Assembly: GCA_934317215.1 (NCBI GenBank) | Contig: CAKREH010000001.1 | Location: 62,001 to 126,000, forward strand | From: an uncultured Roseburia sp. | GTDB lineage: Bacteria; Bacillota; Clostridia; Lachnospirales; Lachnospiraceae | Length of the DNA: 64,000 nt | Reading direction: 5' to 3' | Shown: piece by piece, positions 17,041 to 24,116 of the stretch | How the letters are laid out: each line of letters opens with the position of its first letter | Position numbering within the stretch: the stretch's first letter is position 1 | Made by a program: the position numbers and the translations under genes | The notes under the pieces: generated by a model | Databases searched by the model: none | What the model was told of the DNA's origin: nothing | Seen by the model: only the letters and a program-made list of their open reading frames with translations

Positions 17041-17223
17041 CTATTTCTTAATAAATGACATTCTTTCTTTTTCAGAAAGTTCCATTACTTTCTTTCCTTT
17101 TTCTTTTGCATAATGCATAAGTCCTCTCAAATCCATTTTGGTCTGGATTTGACTTAACAAAACAGGTTCCGGTGTTTTTTCTAAAGAATCTCTATATTTC
17201 TTCATCTGTCCAGTCATAGTCAT
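17041..17223 (-). CDS. Small hypothetical protein overlapping a GNAT remnant
   Basis: A 60-residue basic, helical protein, perhaps starting at the seventh codon (MKKYRDSLEKTPEP). It holds the segment LLSQIQTKMDLRGLMHYAKEKGKKVMEL, which has no function I can name. The first 32 bases overlap the end of the GNAT-like frame in a different register (17192-17223), so the two were translated as a coupled pair. Such short partners downstream of acetyltransferase-like genes occur in accessory regions of clostridial genomes; that is inference. With the upstream gene truncated, this gene may no longer be expressed. Confidence 0.5.
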   Translation of the reverse strand: MTMTGQMKKYRDSLEKTPEPVLLSQIQTKMDLRGLMHYAKEKGKKVMELSEKERMSFIKK

Positions 17224-17500
17224 ACACCTCCATTATTTTTTTAGCATTTACCTCATCAATAGCAAATTGATATGGATGCAGTACGCCAATCGCTTCTCCA
17301 TTAAATGTTTCTACATAATGATCGAGTAATTCTTTATTAGCAGCAAAGCCATACATATATCCATCATACCCATAATCGACAGATTTTTGTGCTGCAATCG
17401 CAAATAGATGACCTCCAACGCCTAAATATCGAATATCATCGGTCAACAGTTTATTATTATCCGGACTTGTACACATCCAGGCAATATACATGGCACGCAT
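17192..17500 (-). pseudogene. GNAT-like acetyltransferase remnant, N-terminus missing
   Basis: The open frame encodes MRAMYIAWMCTSPDNN, then LGVGGHLFAIAAQKSVDYGY and MYGFAANKELLDHYVETF, ending DYDWTDEEI. The GVGGHL-FAIAAQKS-YGY-G order is the acetyl-CoA loop and following helix of a GNAT fold. Before the ATG the frame continues for 12 sense codons (EHWIVAIAPDKD), which look like the beta-strand preceding that region, and then meets a TAG at about 17537-17539. The first third of a normal GNAT domain is therefore absent and no ribosome site fits the ATG. I read it as a decayed gene; a genuine short protein from 17500 is possible but less likely. Confidence 0.5.
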
Positions 17501-17615
17501 ATCTTTGTCCGGAGCAATTGCAACTATCCAATGCTCCTATATATATTATATGTCAAATCAAACATATTCTCAATCAAAAAAGCAAAGGAAAACATTACAC
17601 CCAAAAATTTATATT

Positions 17616-18545
17616 TTACGCCACAAGAAACCAGAACAGAAAAACCGCACCAAAAACCCCGGCAACAACGCCGATGTTCCATGCAAGATACTGCTTCCTT
17701 TTCTTTTTCCGGAATGCAGCCAGCTCTTCCCTGTGCTCCTTCGCCCACGGCAGATACTGTTCTAAATATAATTCCGCGGCTTTTTGTGTGGCAAGTCCTG
17801 CATATCCGGCAGAACGCAGCCGGTATAAGATCCACTGGTGCTCGTCGATCTCCTCCGGCGCCGCTGTTATGGAAATGTCTTTCTGCGTTGTTGCTGCCGC
17901 CGCTTTTTGCAGTCTGCGCCATTCTTTCTGTTTTAAAATGCTGTCCGGATCATCATCCGCTAAGTAAGTCTCAAAAAAATCCAGCATATGCGAGCCGAAA
18001 TTTTTGCATGTCAGGATCCTTTCCCCTAATTTCCGGCGCACCCCTGCATCCGAAAATAGCGATCTGTATTCCTCACGCGAAAACAAAACCCGAAAACAGT
18101 TGATCTGATTTGTCAGACAGGGATTTTCCATCAATAACTCAAACTCCAGAAAAAACTGCTCTTCGTTCTCCTTTGAAACATACGAAGCGACCTCTTCATA
18201 ATTATAAGGATTCTCCCCCTCGGATGGCTTCTCTGTATCATCCTCCCACATCTGCGTCCTGTTTTCTTCTGCCTGCATGTCCGGCACAGTTTCTGCCTGG
18301 TTGCCGTTCCCTATCACAATTTCTGGCTGCCCATGGTTCTCCCCTACCGGCACGCCTGCATCAATTTCCATCGCTTTTTTGCTTTCTTCCGCCAGTTTCA
18401 CTGCCATACGGTATGCACTGCGCAGTCTCTTATATTCCTCTGGATGTTCCTCCGGGTGATACAGCTTTGCCTTTCTCGCGTATGCCCTTTTTATCTCTGT
18501 TTTGTCAAAAGTCTCCTCTATCCCTAATATTTCCCAGATATCCAT
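17616..18545 (-). CDS. Tail-anchored J-domain protein
   Basis: A 309-residue protein. The N-terminal 60 residues form a J-domain (MDIWEILGIEETFDKTEIKR, AYARKAKLYHPEEHPEEYKRL), a low-complexity acidic linker and a helical middle follow, and the C-terminus ends with KKKRKQYLAWNIG and a hydrophobic segment (about 285-307) that would anchor it in the membrane with the J-domain in the cytoplasm. The canonical HPD that triggers Hsp70 ATPase is HPE here (30-32). It starts three bases after the Hsp70 gene, so it is its dedicated partner. The arrangement resembles E. coli HscC with DjlB/DjlC, which are also C-terminally anchored. Substrate unknown. Confidence 0.85.
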   Translation of the reverse strand: MDIWEILGIEETFDKTEIKRAYARKAKLYHPEEHPEEYKRLRSAYRMAVKLAEESKKAMEIDAGVPVGENHGQPEIVIGNGNQAETVPDMQAEENRTQMWEDDTEKPSEGENPYNYEEVASYVSKENEEQFFLEFELLMENPCLTNQINCFRVLFSREEYRSLFSDAGVRRKLGERILTCKNFGSHMLDFFETYLADDDPDSILKQKEWRRLQKAAAATTQKDISITAAPEEIDEHQWILYRLRSAGYAGLATQKAAELYLEQYLPWAKEHREELAAFRKKKRKQYLAWNIGVVAGVFGAVFLFWFLVA

Positions 18546-18548
18546 ACT

Positions 18549-20258
18549 CTACTCATCCTCATGCTCTTCCCAGAAAGAAGGATCTTCCTTTAAAGAAACC
18601 CGGTTCTGTTCCACCGCTTCTAAATAGAGCGACAGCCGCACATATTGCTCCCGGATGTCACGCTCTGCCCCATAGTCCACCGCCTCCGCAAACTGCTTTA
18701 ACAATACCCTGATATTTTCGCGGACAACTCCGCTGCTCTCCTCAAACAGACGCTTTGCTCGCTCCACAAGCAGCCGGTTTCTCTCCCTGCCCGCCGGATA
18801 AAGCGCTGTCTGATTCATTTTTTCAATGCACTTGTCTAATTCTTCCCCTGACATTCGGATATTCTTATTGAGTATGACCTTTCGGACCTCATTCGTGGCA
18901 CTTTTAATATGGATATCCAAAATCCCGTTAATATCATATAAAAACGTTGCCCATACCCCCGCCTCTCCAGCCGAAGCTTCCGGCAGGTCCGTAATGTCAA
19001 GTTCCCCAAGCAAAAGATTCTCTTTTGCATTCAAATGTTCTCCCTGATAAATTTTAAAATGCATTGCCGTCTGGTTGTCCGCTGTCGTCACATAATAACG
19101 CGATCTGCTGCACGGGAGCGCATCATTCCGTTCAATGATCGTCGAAAAGGTTCCATCATAAATTTCCGTTCCCAAAGAAAACGGACAGATATCGGCAAGG
19201 ATCATGTCTTTCCATTCCACAGACCGCTCCTTGATCGCCGCAGCCAGACCTACCCCGATGGCAACACATTCATCCGGTCTGTCATCCATCACAACTTCTG
19301 TTTCAGAAATACTTTCCACATAACGCCTGACGACCGGCATCTTAGATGATCCGCCCGCAAGAATGATGCGGTCAATATCTTCCCATTGCATACCGGCATC
19401 ATCCATCACCCGCTTTAACGGGACAGACATCCTCTGAAACAGTCCTGCCGCTATCCTGATCAGCTTCTGATTGTCCAGCCGCATCATATATTCCTTTTCT
19501 CCGAGCAGAACCGTTCTTTCTGCCGTATCCTCTTTCGACAGCTGTTTCTTTAAAAGTTCTGCCTCCCGCAAAACGATCCCGTGTTCCTTTTCGCCCAGGG
19601 AATACGGATCAATCTCACAGTTTTTCAGAAAATCCTCTGCTATGACCTCATTAAAATCCTTGCCGCCCAGATGGTTATCACCCGCAACCGCCCGGATCTC
19701 GACCATATTGTCAAACGCTTCCACCAAAGACACGTCTAACGTCCCGCCTCCAAAATCAAAGATAATGAAAGTCTCCATCTCCTTTTCCCGCACCTGGTGG
19801 CGCAGGGCAACCGCGGACGGCTCATTGACGATCCGTTCCACATAAAGTCCTGCCAGTTTTCCGGCATTTTTCGTCGCGTAACGCCTGTCGTCATCAAAAT
19901 ATGCCGGGACACTGATGACCGCCTCGGTAACCGGCTCACCGAGAAACTTCTCCGCATCCTCTTTTAATTTTTTCAGCACAAACGCAGATAGTTCCTCCGC
20001 CCGGTGCTCCTTCCCGCATGCCCGAAAAATCCGGTCCGTCCCCATATCGCGCTTGAACTCCGCAAAAGTCTGCTTTGGTCTTGTGATCTGCATTTCCTTT
20101 GCGATCTTTCCGACATAGACCTCCCCCTGATCTCCAAAACTCACAACGGACGGCGTCAGATATTCACCGTTCGGGTTTGGCACCAGTTCGATCTTTCCGT
20201 CCCTGCACACCGCACAGAGACTGTTGGTCGTGCCAAGATCAATCCCTATCACCGCCAT
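18549..20258 (-). CDS. Hsp70 family chaperone, HscC-like
   Basis: A 569-residue Hsp70. The ATPase domain is clear: IGIDLGTTNSLCAV at the N-terminus (phosphate 1), EAVISVPAYFDDDRR, FDFGGGTLDVSL (phosphate 2), and ILAGGSSKMPVVR (adenosine motif). The substrate domain follows after the linker and the protein ends with a short acidic tail (EEHEDE) rather than the long helical lid of DnaK (about 610-640 residues). Length and context fit the HscC subfamily rather than housekeeping DnaK. It is the middle gene of a three-gene operon: the membrane protein gene ends three bases before it, the J-protein starts three bases after. AAAGGAG serves the ATG. Confidence 0.9.
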   Translation of the reverse strand: MAVIGIDLGTTNSLCAVCRDGKIELVPNPNGEYLTPSVVSFGDQGEVYVGKIAKEMQITRPKQTFAEFKRDMGTDRIFRACGKEHRAEELSAFVLKKLKEDAEKFLGEPVTEAVISVPAYFDDDRRYATKNAGKLAGLYVERIVNEPSAVALRHQVREKEMETFIIFDFGGGTLDVSLVEAFDNMVEIRAVAGDNHLGGKDFNEVIAEDFLKNCEIDPYSLGEKEHGIVLREAELLKKQLSKEDTAERTVLLGEKEYMMRLDNQKLIRIAAGLFQRMSVPLKRVMDDAGMQWEDIDRIILAGGSSKMPVVRRYVESISETEVVMDDRPDECVAIGVGLAAAIKERSVEWKDMILADICPFSLGTEIYDGTFSTIIERNDALPCSRSRYYVTTADNQTAMHFKIYQGEHLNAKENLLLGELDITDLPEASAGEAGVWATFLYDINGILDIHIKSATNEVRKVILNKNIRMSGEELDKCIEKMNQTALYPAGRERNRLLVERAKRLFEESSGVVRENIRVLLKQFAEAVDYGAERDIREQYVRLSLYLEAVEQNRVSLKEDPSFWEEHEDE

Positions 20259-20261
20259 CTG

Positions 20262-20783
20262 CTATCTCCTTTCACCGCTTTTTACCGCTGTCTGATTCTG
20301 CCTTATCATCACATGGTCAAGATACATCTGTAAAAAAGTCTCATATCCGACATATTGCTTGCTCACCGTAAACAGTTTCTTTCCATTTTTCCCATAAAAT
20401 GTGACTCTCTCAAAAAATTCTTTTTTCGACACGACCTCATCCCATGTAAAGCTCCTGCACCTGCCCAGTGTTCCTGTTTTTGCTCCAATTTTGTGCGCGC
20501 CTGCCGCCACTTCGGTCAGTGTACTTTTCCGCCCCCAGCACAAAAATAAAATAAGCGCCAGCGTCATAACAAGCACCGGAATATCTTTTATGATCTCCCG
20601 CATCCCTGCCTTATGATAATCTGTAACACACAGTACCATATCACAGACCAGCATGACACCGACGATTCCCCACAAAAACACCATCATTTGCGCCAGAAAC
20701 GGGTTTGGTTCAACAATACAGAAAATATCTTCCTCAAGCCTTGCTTTCCATTTTTTTATTTTTTTGTAGATTTTGTTTTTCAT
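20262..20783 (-). CDS. Two-TM membrane protein with PH-like C-terminal domain
   Basis: A 173-residue protein starting at the ATG at 20781-20783, with GGAGGGG six bases upstream; a much longer open frame upstream runs through the tRNA genes and is not real. A basic N-terminus (KNKIYKKIKKWKAR) precedes two hydrophobic segments (about 30-52 and 66-84). The remaining 90 residues (CRSFTWDEVVSKKEFFERV, TFYGKNGKKLFTVSKQYVGY) have the strand pattern and final helix of YcxB/bacterial PH-like domains. It is the first gene of the Hsp70/J-protein operon. A role as membrane docking partner or client of the chaperone pair is inference. Confidence 0.7.
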   Translation of the reverse strand: MKNKIYKKIKKWKARLEEDIFCIVEPNPFLAQMMVFLWGIVGVMLVCDMVLCVTDYHKAGMREIIKDIPVLVMTLALILFLCWGRKSTLTEVAAGAHKIGAKTGTLGRCRSFTWDEVVSKKEFFERVTFYGKNGKKLFTVSKQYVGYETFLQMYLDHVMIRQNQTAVKSGERR

Positions 20784-20804
20784 CCCAATCCCCTCCTGCG
20801 TTCC

Positions 20805-20813
20805 ATTGTAGCA
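20805..20813 (-). promoter_or_regulatory. Possible extended -10 promoter for the chaperone operon
   Basis: Minus strand TGC-TACAAT (20813-20805), an extended -10, about 20 bases before the start codon; there is no good -35. The leader would be very short, so this is a weak call. Confidence 0.3.
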
Positions 20814-20851
20814 TAGCATATCTGTAAAAGATACCTGTTTTTGACAAGAAC

Positions 20852-20873
20852 AAAGAGTCGCTTGCGACTCTTT
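20852..20873 (-). terminator. Terminator downstream of the tRNA-Glu array
   Basis: AAAGAGTCGC (20852-20861) pairs perfectly with GCGACTCTTT (20864-20873); on the minus strand it is followed by GTTCTTGTC. It separates the tRNA array from the chaperone operon. Confidence 0.55.
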
Positions 20874-20875
20874 CG

Positions 20876-20971
20876 CGCTCGAGCGGTGCTGTTTACAGCT
20901 AACTTCTGCTCCGCGAGATGCGCATCCCGCCCGGAGGGCTTTTTCATTCATAGGACGTAATTTCCTATGAA
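20876..20971. repeat. Palindrome cluster between tRNA array and chaperone operon
   Basis: Perfect palindromes follow one another: CGCTCGAGCG (20876-20885), GCTGT/ACAGC (20888-20899), GATGCGCATC (20917-20926) and TTCATAGGA/TCCTATGAA (20947-20971). Together with the adjoining terminator this fills most of a 269-base gap and contains no gene. The organisation is like that at 16303-16381. Confidence 0.55.
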
Positions 20972-21052
20972 TTAAAAAAATTGCCAATATACCATCTGGC
21001 ATACTGACAACTTCCGGGTTGGGCTGTTTATCTCTTTCGAAATAACAGTGAG

Positions 21053-21124
21053 TAGCTCGTAGGGGAATCGAACCCCTGTTTCCGCCGTGAGAGGGCGGCG
21101 TCTTAACCGCTTGACCAACGGGCC
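21053..21124 (-). tRNA. tRNA-Glu (CUC), copy 3 of 3 in transcription order
   Basis: A 72-base tRNA without encoded CCA. Anticodon stem CCGCC/GGCGG encloses the loop CTCTCAC, anticodon CUC with U33 and A37; the T-arm is AGGGG-TTCGATT-CCCCT. The acceptor stem is GGCCCGT against ACGAGCT, which leaves a C4-A69 mismatch and a G1-U72 wobble. Confidence 0.9.
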
Positions 21125-21159
21125 ACAAATATTTGATTTATCTCTGTTATAAAACAGAA

Positions 21160-21231
21160 TAGCTCGTAGGGGAATCGAACCCCTGTTTCCGCCGTGAGAG
21201 GGCGGCGTCTTAACCGCTTGACCAACGGGCC
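21160..21231 (-). tRNA. tRNA-Glu (CUC), copy 2 of 3
   Basis: Same sequence as the copy at 21053-21124, including anticodon CUC and the C4-A69 acceptor mismatch. The spacer to the next copy carries a CTCTGTT/AACAGAG-type stem, likely a processing element repeated with the tRNA. Confidence 0.9.
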
Positions 21232-21266
21232 ATAAGTATTTGTTCATCTCTGTTATAAAAACAGAG

Positions 21267-21338
21267 TAGCTCGTAGGGGAATCGAACCCCTGTTTCCGCC
21301 GTGAGAGGGCGGCGTCTTAACCGCTTGACCAACGAGCC
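21267..21338 (-). tRNA. tRNA-Glu (CUC), copy 1 of 3
   Basis: First copy after the promoter. Identical to the other two except that position 4 is U (GGCTCGT), which restores the U4-A69 pair, so only this copy has a fully paired acceptor stem apart from the G1-U72 wobble. Anticodon CUC. Confidence 0.93.
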
Positions 21339-21350
21339 GAACTGATACTT

Positions 21351-21378
21351 ATTATAGCATGCTTTTTTTTATTTGCAA
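21351..21378 (-). promoter_or_regulatory. Promoter of the tRNA-Glu array
   Basis: Minus strand TTGCAA (21378-21373), 16-base spacer, TATAAT (21356-21351), about 12 bases before the first tRNA. Confidence 0.75.
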
Positions 21379-21455
21379 GCCTTTTTTCGAAGTTTTTTTA
21401 TTTTTTTAAAAATATGAACAATTTACACAATTTTATTCTGCCTTTCCAACCATTT

Positions 21456-22541
21456 TCATGGCATTTTTACCTCTTTTTCATACATCAGATCCTCTATTAC
21501 TTCACGTACCGTCAGGATCCGGTCTATTTTTCCAACATTCGAGCCGCAAAAAACAAGTCCATTTTCCGTATCTCCATGTACGGCACGGATCAGTGCCTGC
21601 GTGATACAGTATGGGATCTGTGCCGGCTTACAGTTTTTGATACAGTGATAACAGCGCTCTACTCTCTCTGCTGCCTGTTCCGTCTTCTGGACAAAAGCAT
21701 TATTTAATGCACGTCCCGGCATGCCAACCGGACTTTTGATGATTTTTATATCAGTTTCTTTTGCATCCACATATGCTTTTTTGTATTCTAAGGAAGCATC
21801 ACACTCTTTTGTCGCAACAAATCTTGTTGCGGCCTGGACTCCATCTGCTCCAAGTGTCTCGATCCGTCTTGCATCAGACGCGTCCCAGATTCCACCCGCC
21901 GCAAAAACAGGGATCTGCCTGTTATATTTTTCCTCGTATTTTTTCTTTTCCTCAATGATCCCCGTCAGTTCTTCCTCAAAACGGATCTTTGAAATATCAT
22001 CTAACTGCTCCCTCGAAAATCCAAGATGTCCACCTGCCTCCGGTCCCTCTGCGACGATAAAGTCTGCTGTCCTGCCGTATTTTTTATCCCAGGTTTTTAA
22101 AAGCAGAGCCGCAGCACGCCTTGATGATACGATCGGTGCGATTTTTGACTTTCCGGCTTCTACCAGCTCCGGCAGATCCACTGGAAGACCGGCTCCGCAG
22201 ATTACCGCATCCGCCCCGGCACGCACCGCCTCTCTTACATGCTCCCTGTATTGCTGTAATGCCACCATGACGTTGACTGCCACCATTCCTTTTCCTGCAG
22301 CCAGCTCCTTTGCGCGTGCGATATGTTTTCGAATGCTGCGCAAATTACACTCCTCCTCATTTCCAGTAAAATCCGGTTCTTCAAATCCGATCTGCGCCGT
22401 GGAGATCACACCCATGCCTCCCTCCGATGCAACCGAGCCAGCCAGACTGCTCAAGCTCACACCGACTCCCATGCCTCCCTGGATCAGCGGCAGGCTTAGA
22501 TTCCATCCCTCAAAACGATTCATCGAAAAAATTGCTTTCAT
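21456..22541 (-). CDS. Nitronate monooxygenase family flavoprotein
   Basis: A 361-residue TIM-barrel FMN enzyme of the 2-nitropropane dioxygenase / FabK superfamily. The N-terminus has PLIQGGMGVGVSLSSLAGSV, then VAVNVMVAL, the FMN-binding GPEAGGHLGF, VFAAGGIWDASDARR and GADGVQAATRF. An extra C-terminal part carries the cysteine pattern CYHCIKNCKPAQIPYC (about 300-315), seen in a Firmicute subgroup and possibly metal-binding; this differs from FabK. No acyl-carrier-protein or fatty-acid genes adjoin it, so a FabK role is not supported. Actual substrate unknown. Strong promoter at 22584-22612; GAGGAG before the ATG. Confidence 0.85.
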   Translation of the reverse strand: MKAIFSMNRFEGWNLSLPLIQGGMGVGVSLSSLAGSVASEGGMGVISTAQIGFEEPDFTGNEEECNLRSIRKHIARAKELAAGKGMVAVNVMVALQQYREHVREAVRAGADAVICGAGLPVDLPELVEAGKSKIAPIVSSRRAAALLLKTWDKKYGRTADFIVAEGPEAGGHLGFSREQLDDISKIRFEEELTGIIEEKKKYEEKYNRQIPVFAAGGIWDASDARRIETLGADGVQAATRFVATKECDASLEYKKAYVDAKETDIKIIKSPVGMPGRALNNAFVQKTEQAAERVERCYHCIKNCKPAQIPYCITQALIRAVHGDTENGLVFCGSNVGKIDRILTVREVIEDLMYEKEVKMP

Positions 22542-22583
22542 AATATTCTCCTCTATTGCATATAGTTTTTATTACTATGTATA

Positions 22584-22612
22584 ATAGTATCATTCGATAT
22601 ATAATATGTCAA
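22584..22612 (-). promoter_or_regulatory. Promoter for the nitronate monooxygenase gene
   Basis: Minus strand TTGACA (22612-22607), 17-base spacer, TACTAT (22589-22584). Confidence 0.75.
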
Positions 22613-22747
22613 CAACAACTACATTATTATTGGCAAAGAAAAACAAATCATATCTTCCATTACTTTGCACATAGCAGCCACTCCTTTCTCTGTTCATTAT
22701 AATATGTAAGAGAATTTCCGTGCATTTAACATCTGTTTTATCAAGAA

Positions 22748-22787
22748 AAATACCCTGCTCTGCCATATCAGGCATCACAGGGTATTT
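22748..22787 (-). terminator. Terminator of galE
   Basis: AAATACCCTG (22748-22757) pairs with CAGGGTATTT (22778-22787), and TGCC/GGCA extends the stem inside. On the minus strand it is followed by TTTC, 32 bases after the galE stop. Confidence 0.8.
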
Positions 22788-22819
22788 TCCATCTTCTATT
22801 ATATGGTCTGTCTTACAGA

Positions 22820-23836
22820 TTAATCGTCATATCCATTCGGATTGTTTTTCTGCCATCTCCAGGAATCCTCGCACATCTCTTTAATGCCATACTGTGCTTT
22901 CCAGCCAAGCTCACGCTCTGCCTTCGAAGGATCACAGTAACAGGTTGCTATATCTCCTGCACGTCTTGGTTTGATGGAATAAGGAATCTTTACGCCGGTT
23001 GCAGCTTCGAAGTTTTTCACAATGTCAAGTACACTGTAACCATGACCTGTTCCAAGATTGTAGATTGCAAGTCCGCATTTCTCATCAATCTTCTTTAATG
23101 CTTTTACATGACCAAGTGCAAGGTCAACTACATGGATGTAATCTCTGACACCTGTTCCATCCGGTGTATCATAATCGTCACCAAATACACCAAGCTCTTT
23201 TAATTTGCCGACTGCCACCTGTGTGATATACGGCATCAGGTTGTTCGGGATACCGTTCGGGTTCTCTCCCATGGTTCCACTCTTATGGGCACCAATCGGG
23301 TTAAAGTAACGGAGTAAGATCACGTTCCACTCCGGATCTGCTTTCTGGATATCCATCAGTATCTGCTCTAACATGGATTTTGTCCATCCGTAAGGATTGG
23401 TGCACTGACCTTTCGGACAGTTCTCTGTGATCGGGATCTCTGCCGGATCGCCGTATACGGTTGCTGAGGATGAGAAAATAATGTTCTTGCAGTCATGCTG
23501 GCGCATTACATCTACCAGAGTGAGTGTTCCTGAAATATTGTTGTTATAATATTCCCAAGGTTTCTGCACAGACTCACCAACAGCCTTTAATCCTGCGAAG
23601 TGAATACAGCTGTCAATTTTCTCTTTCTCAAAAATTTCATTTAAAATTGTGCGATCTAAGATATCCCCTTTATAAAAAGTCACATCTTTTCCTGTGATCG
23701 CTTTTACGCGCTCTAATGATTTTTCAGATGCATTTACCAGATTGTCAAGAACAACAACCTCATAACCTGCATTTAACAGTTCCACACATGTGTGACTTCC
23801 AATGAATCCGGCACCGCCGGTAACTAAAATTGCCAT
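22820..23836 (-). CDS. galE: UDP-glucose 4-epimerase
   Basis: A 338-residue extended short-chain dehydrogenase that interconverts UDP-glucose and UDP-galactose. The NAD-binding TGGAGFIGSH is at residues 6-15; the catalytic Ser/Tyr/Lys are in FSSSATVYGDP and YGWTKSMLEQ (YxxxK). Length equals that of E. coli GalE. The ATG at 23834-23836 has AAAGGTGG about eight bases upstream; a GTG four codons earlier is less well placed. It is a single-gene unit, divergent from the AraC regulator; no galK or galT adjoins it, so it may mainly supply UDP-galactose for surface polysaccharide. Confidence 0.96.
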   Translation of the reverse strand: MAILVTGGAGFIGSHTCVELLNAGYEVVVLDNLVNASEKSLERVKAITGKDVTFYKGDILDRTILNEIFEKEKIDSCIHFAGLKAVGESVQKPWEYYNNNISGTLTLVDVMRQHDCKNIIFSSSATVYGDPAEIPITENCPKGQCTNPYGWTKSMLEQILMDIQKADPEWNVILLRYFNPIGAHKSGTMGENPNGIPNNLMPYITQVAVGKLKELGVFGDDYDTPDGTGVRDYIHVVDLALGHVKALKKIDEKCGLAIYNLGTGHGYSVLDIVKNFEAATGVKIPYSIKPRRAGDIATCYCDPSKAERELGWKAQYGIKEMCEDSWRWQKNNPNGYDD

Positions 23837-23954
23837 AGTTTTTTCCACCTTTCCATAACAAGTCTTTTTTGTTTTCCTTCAACGTTATGGGTACATCTTA
23901 CCCCATTCTTATGCAAATGTATAGCCAAAAATGTGTAAATTATATGTAAAAATG

Positions 23955-23983
23955 TTGCATGTTGGCTGATGGGCCGATATAAT
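23955..23983 (+). promoter_or_regulatory. Promoter for the AraC regulator
   Basis: TTGCAT (23955-23960), 17-base spacer, TATAAT (23978-23983). The leader of about 125 bases begins with a small stem AGGCAT/ATGCCT (23996-24019). Confidence 0.75.
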
Positions 23984-24116
23984 TATTGAGTGCAGAGGCA
24001 TAGAAGTATTAGCATGCCTTTGGGATTTCATGTGCTGCAGGCATGGATATACCGGTAATCAACTGGTTGAAAATGGGGACGTTGTATAAAAAGATTTACA
24101 ATAATGGAGGACTACC

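Noticed and set aside
20784..21247. Minus-strand frames through the tRNA region, including a 115-residue extension of the membrane protein gene
   Set aside because: They translate tRNA-Glu copies and palindromes; the real start of the membrane protein at 20783 has a strong ribosome site.
21053..21338. Regular direct repeats of about 107 bases that could suggest a CRISPR array
   Set aside because: The repeated unit is a complete tRNA-Glu gene with cloverleaf pairing; spacers are nearly identical, not unique.
21456..22541. Enoyl-ACP reductase FabK
   Set aside because: It shares the FMN barrel but has a different C-terminal part with a cysteine cluster and no fatty acid synthesis genes around.
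21721..22584. A 287-codon plus-strand frame
   Set aside because: Fully antisense to the nitronate monooxygenase gene; the composition mirrors its codon bias.
22590..22778. A 62-codon minus-strand frame between galE and the nitronate monooxygenase gene
   Set aside because: It begins inside the galE terminator and ends in the -10/-35 region of the next gene; no ribosome site.
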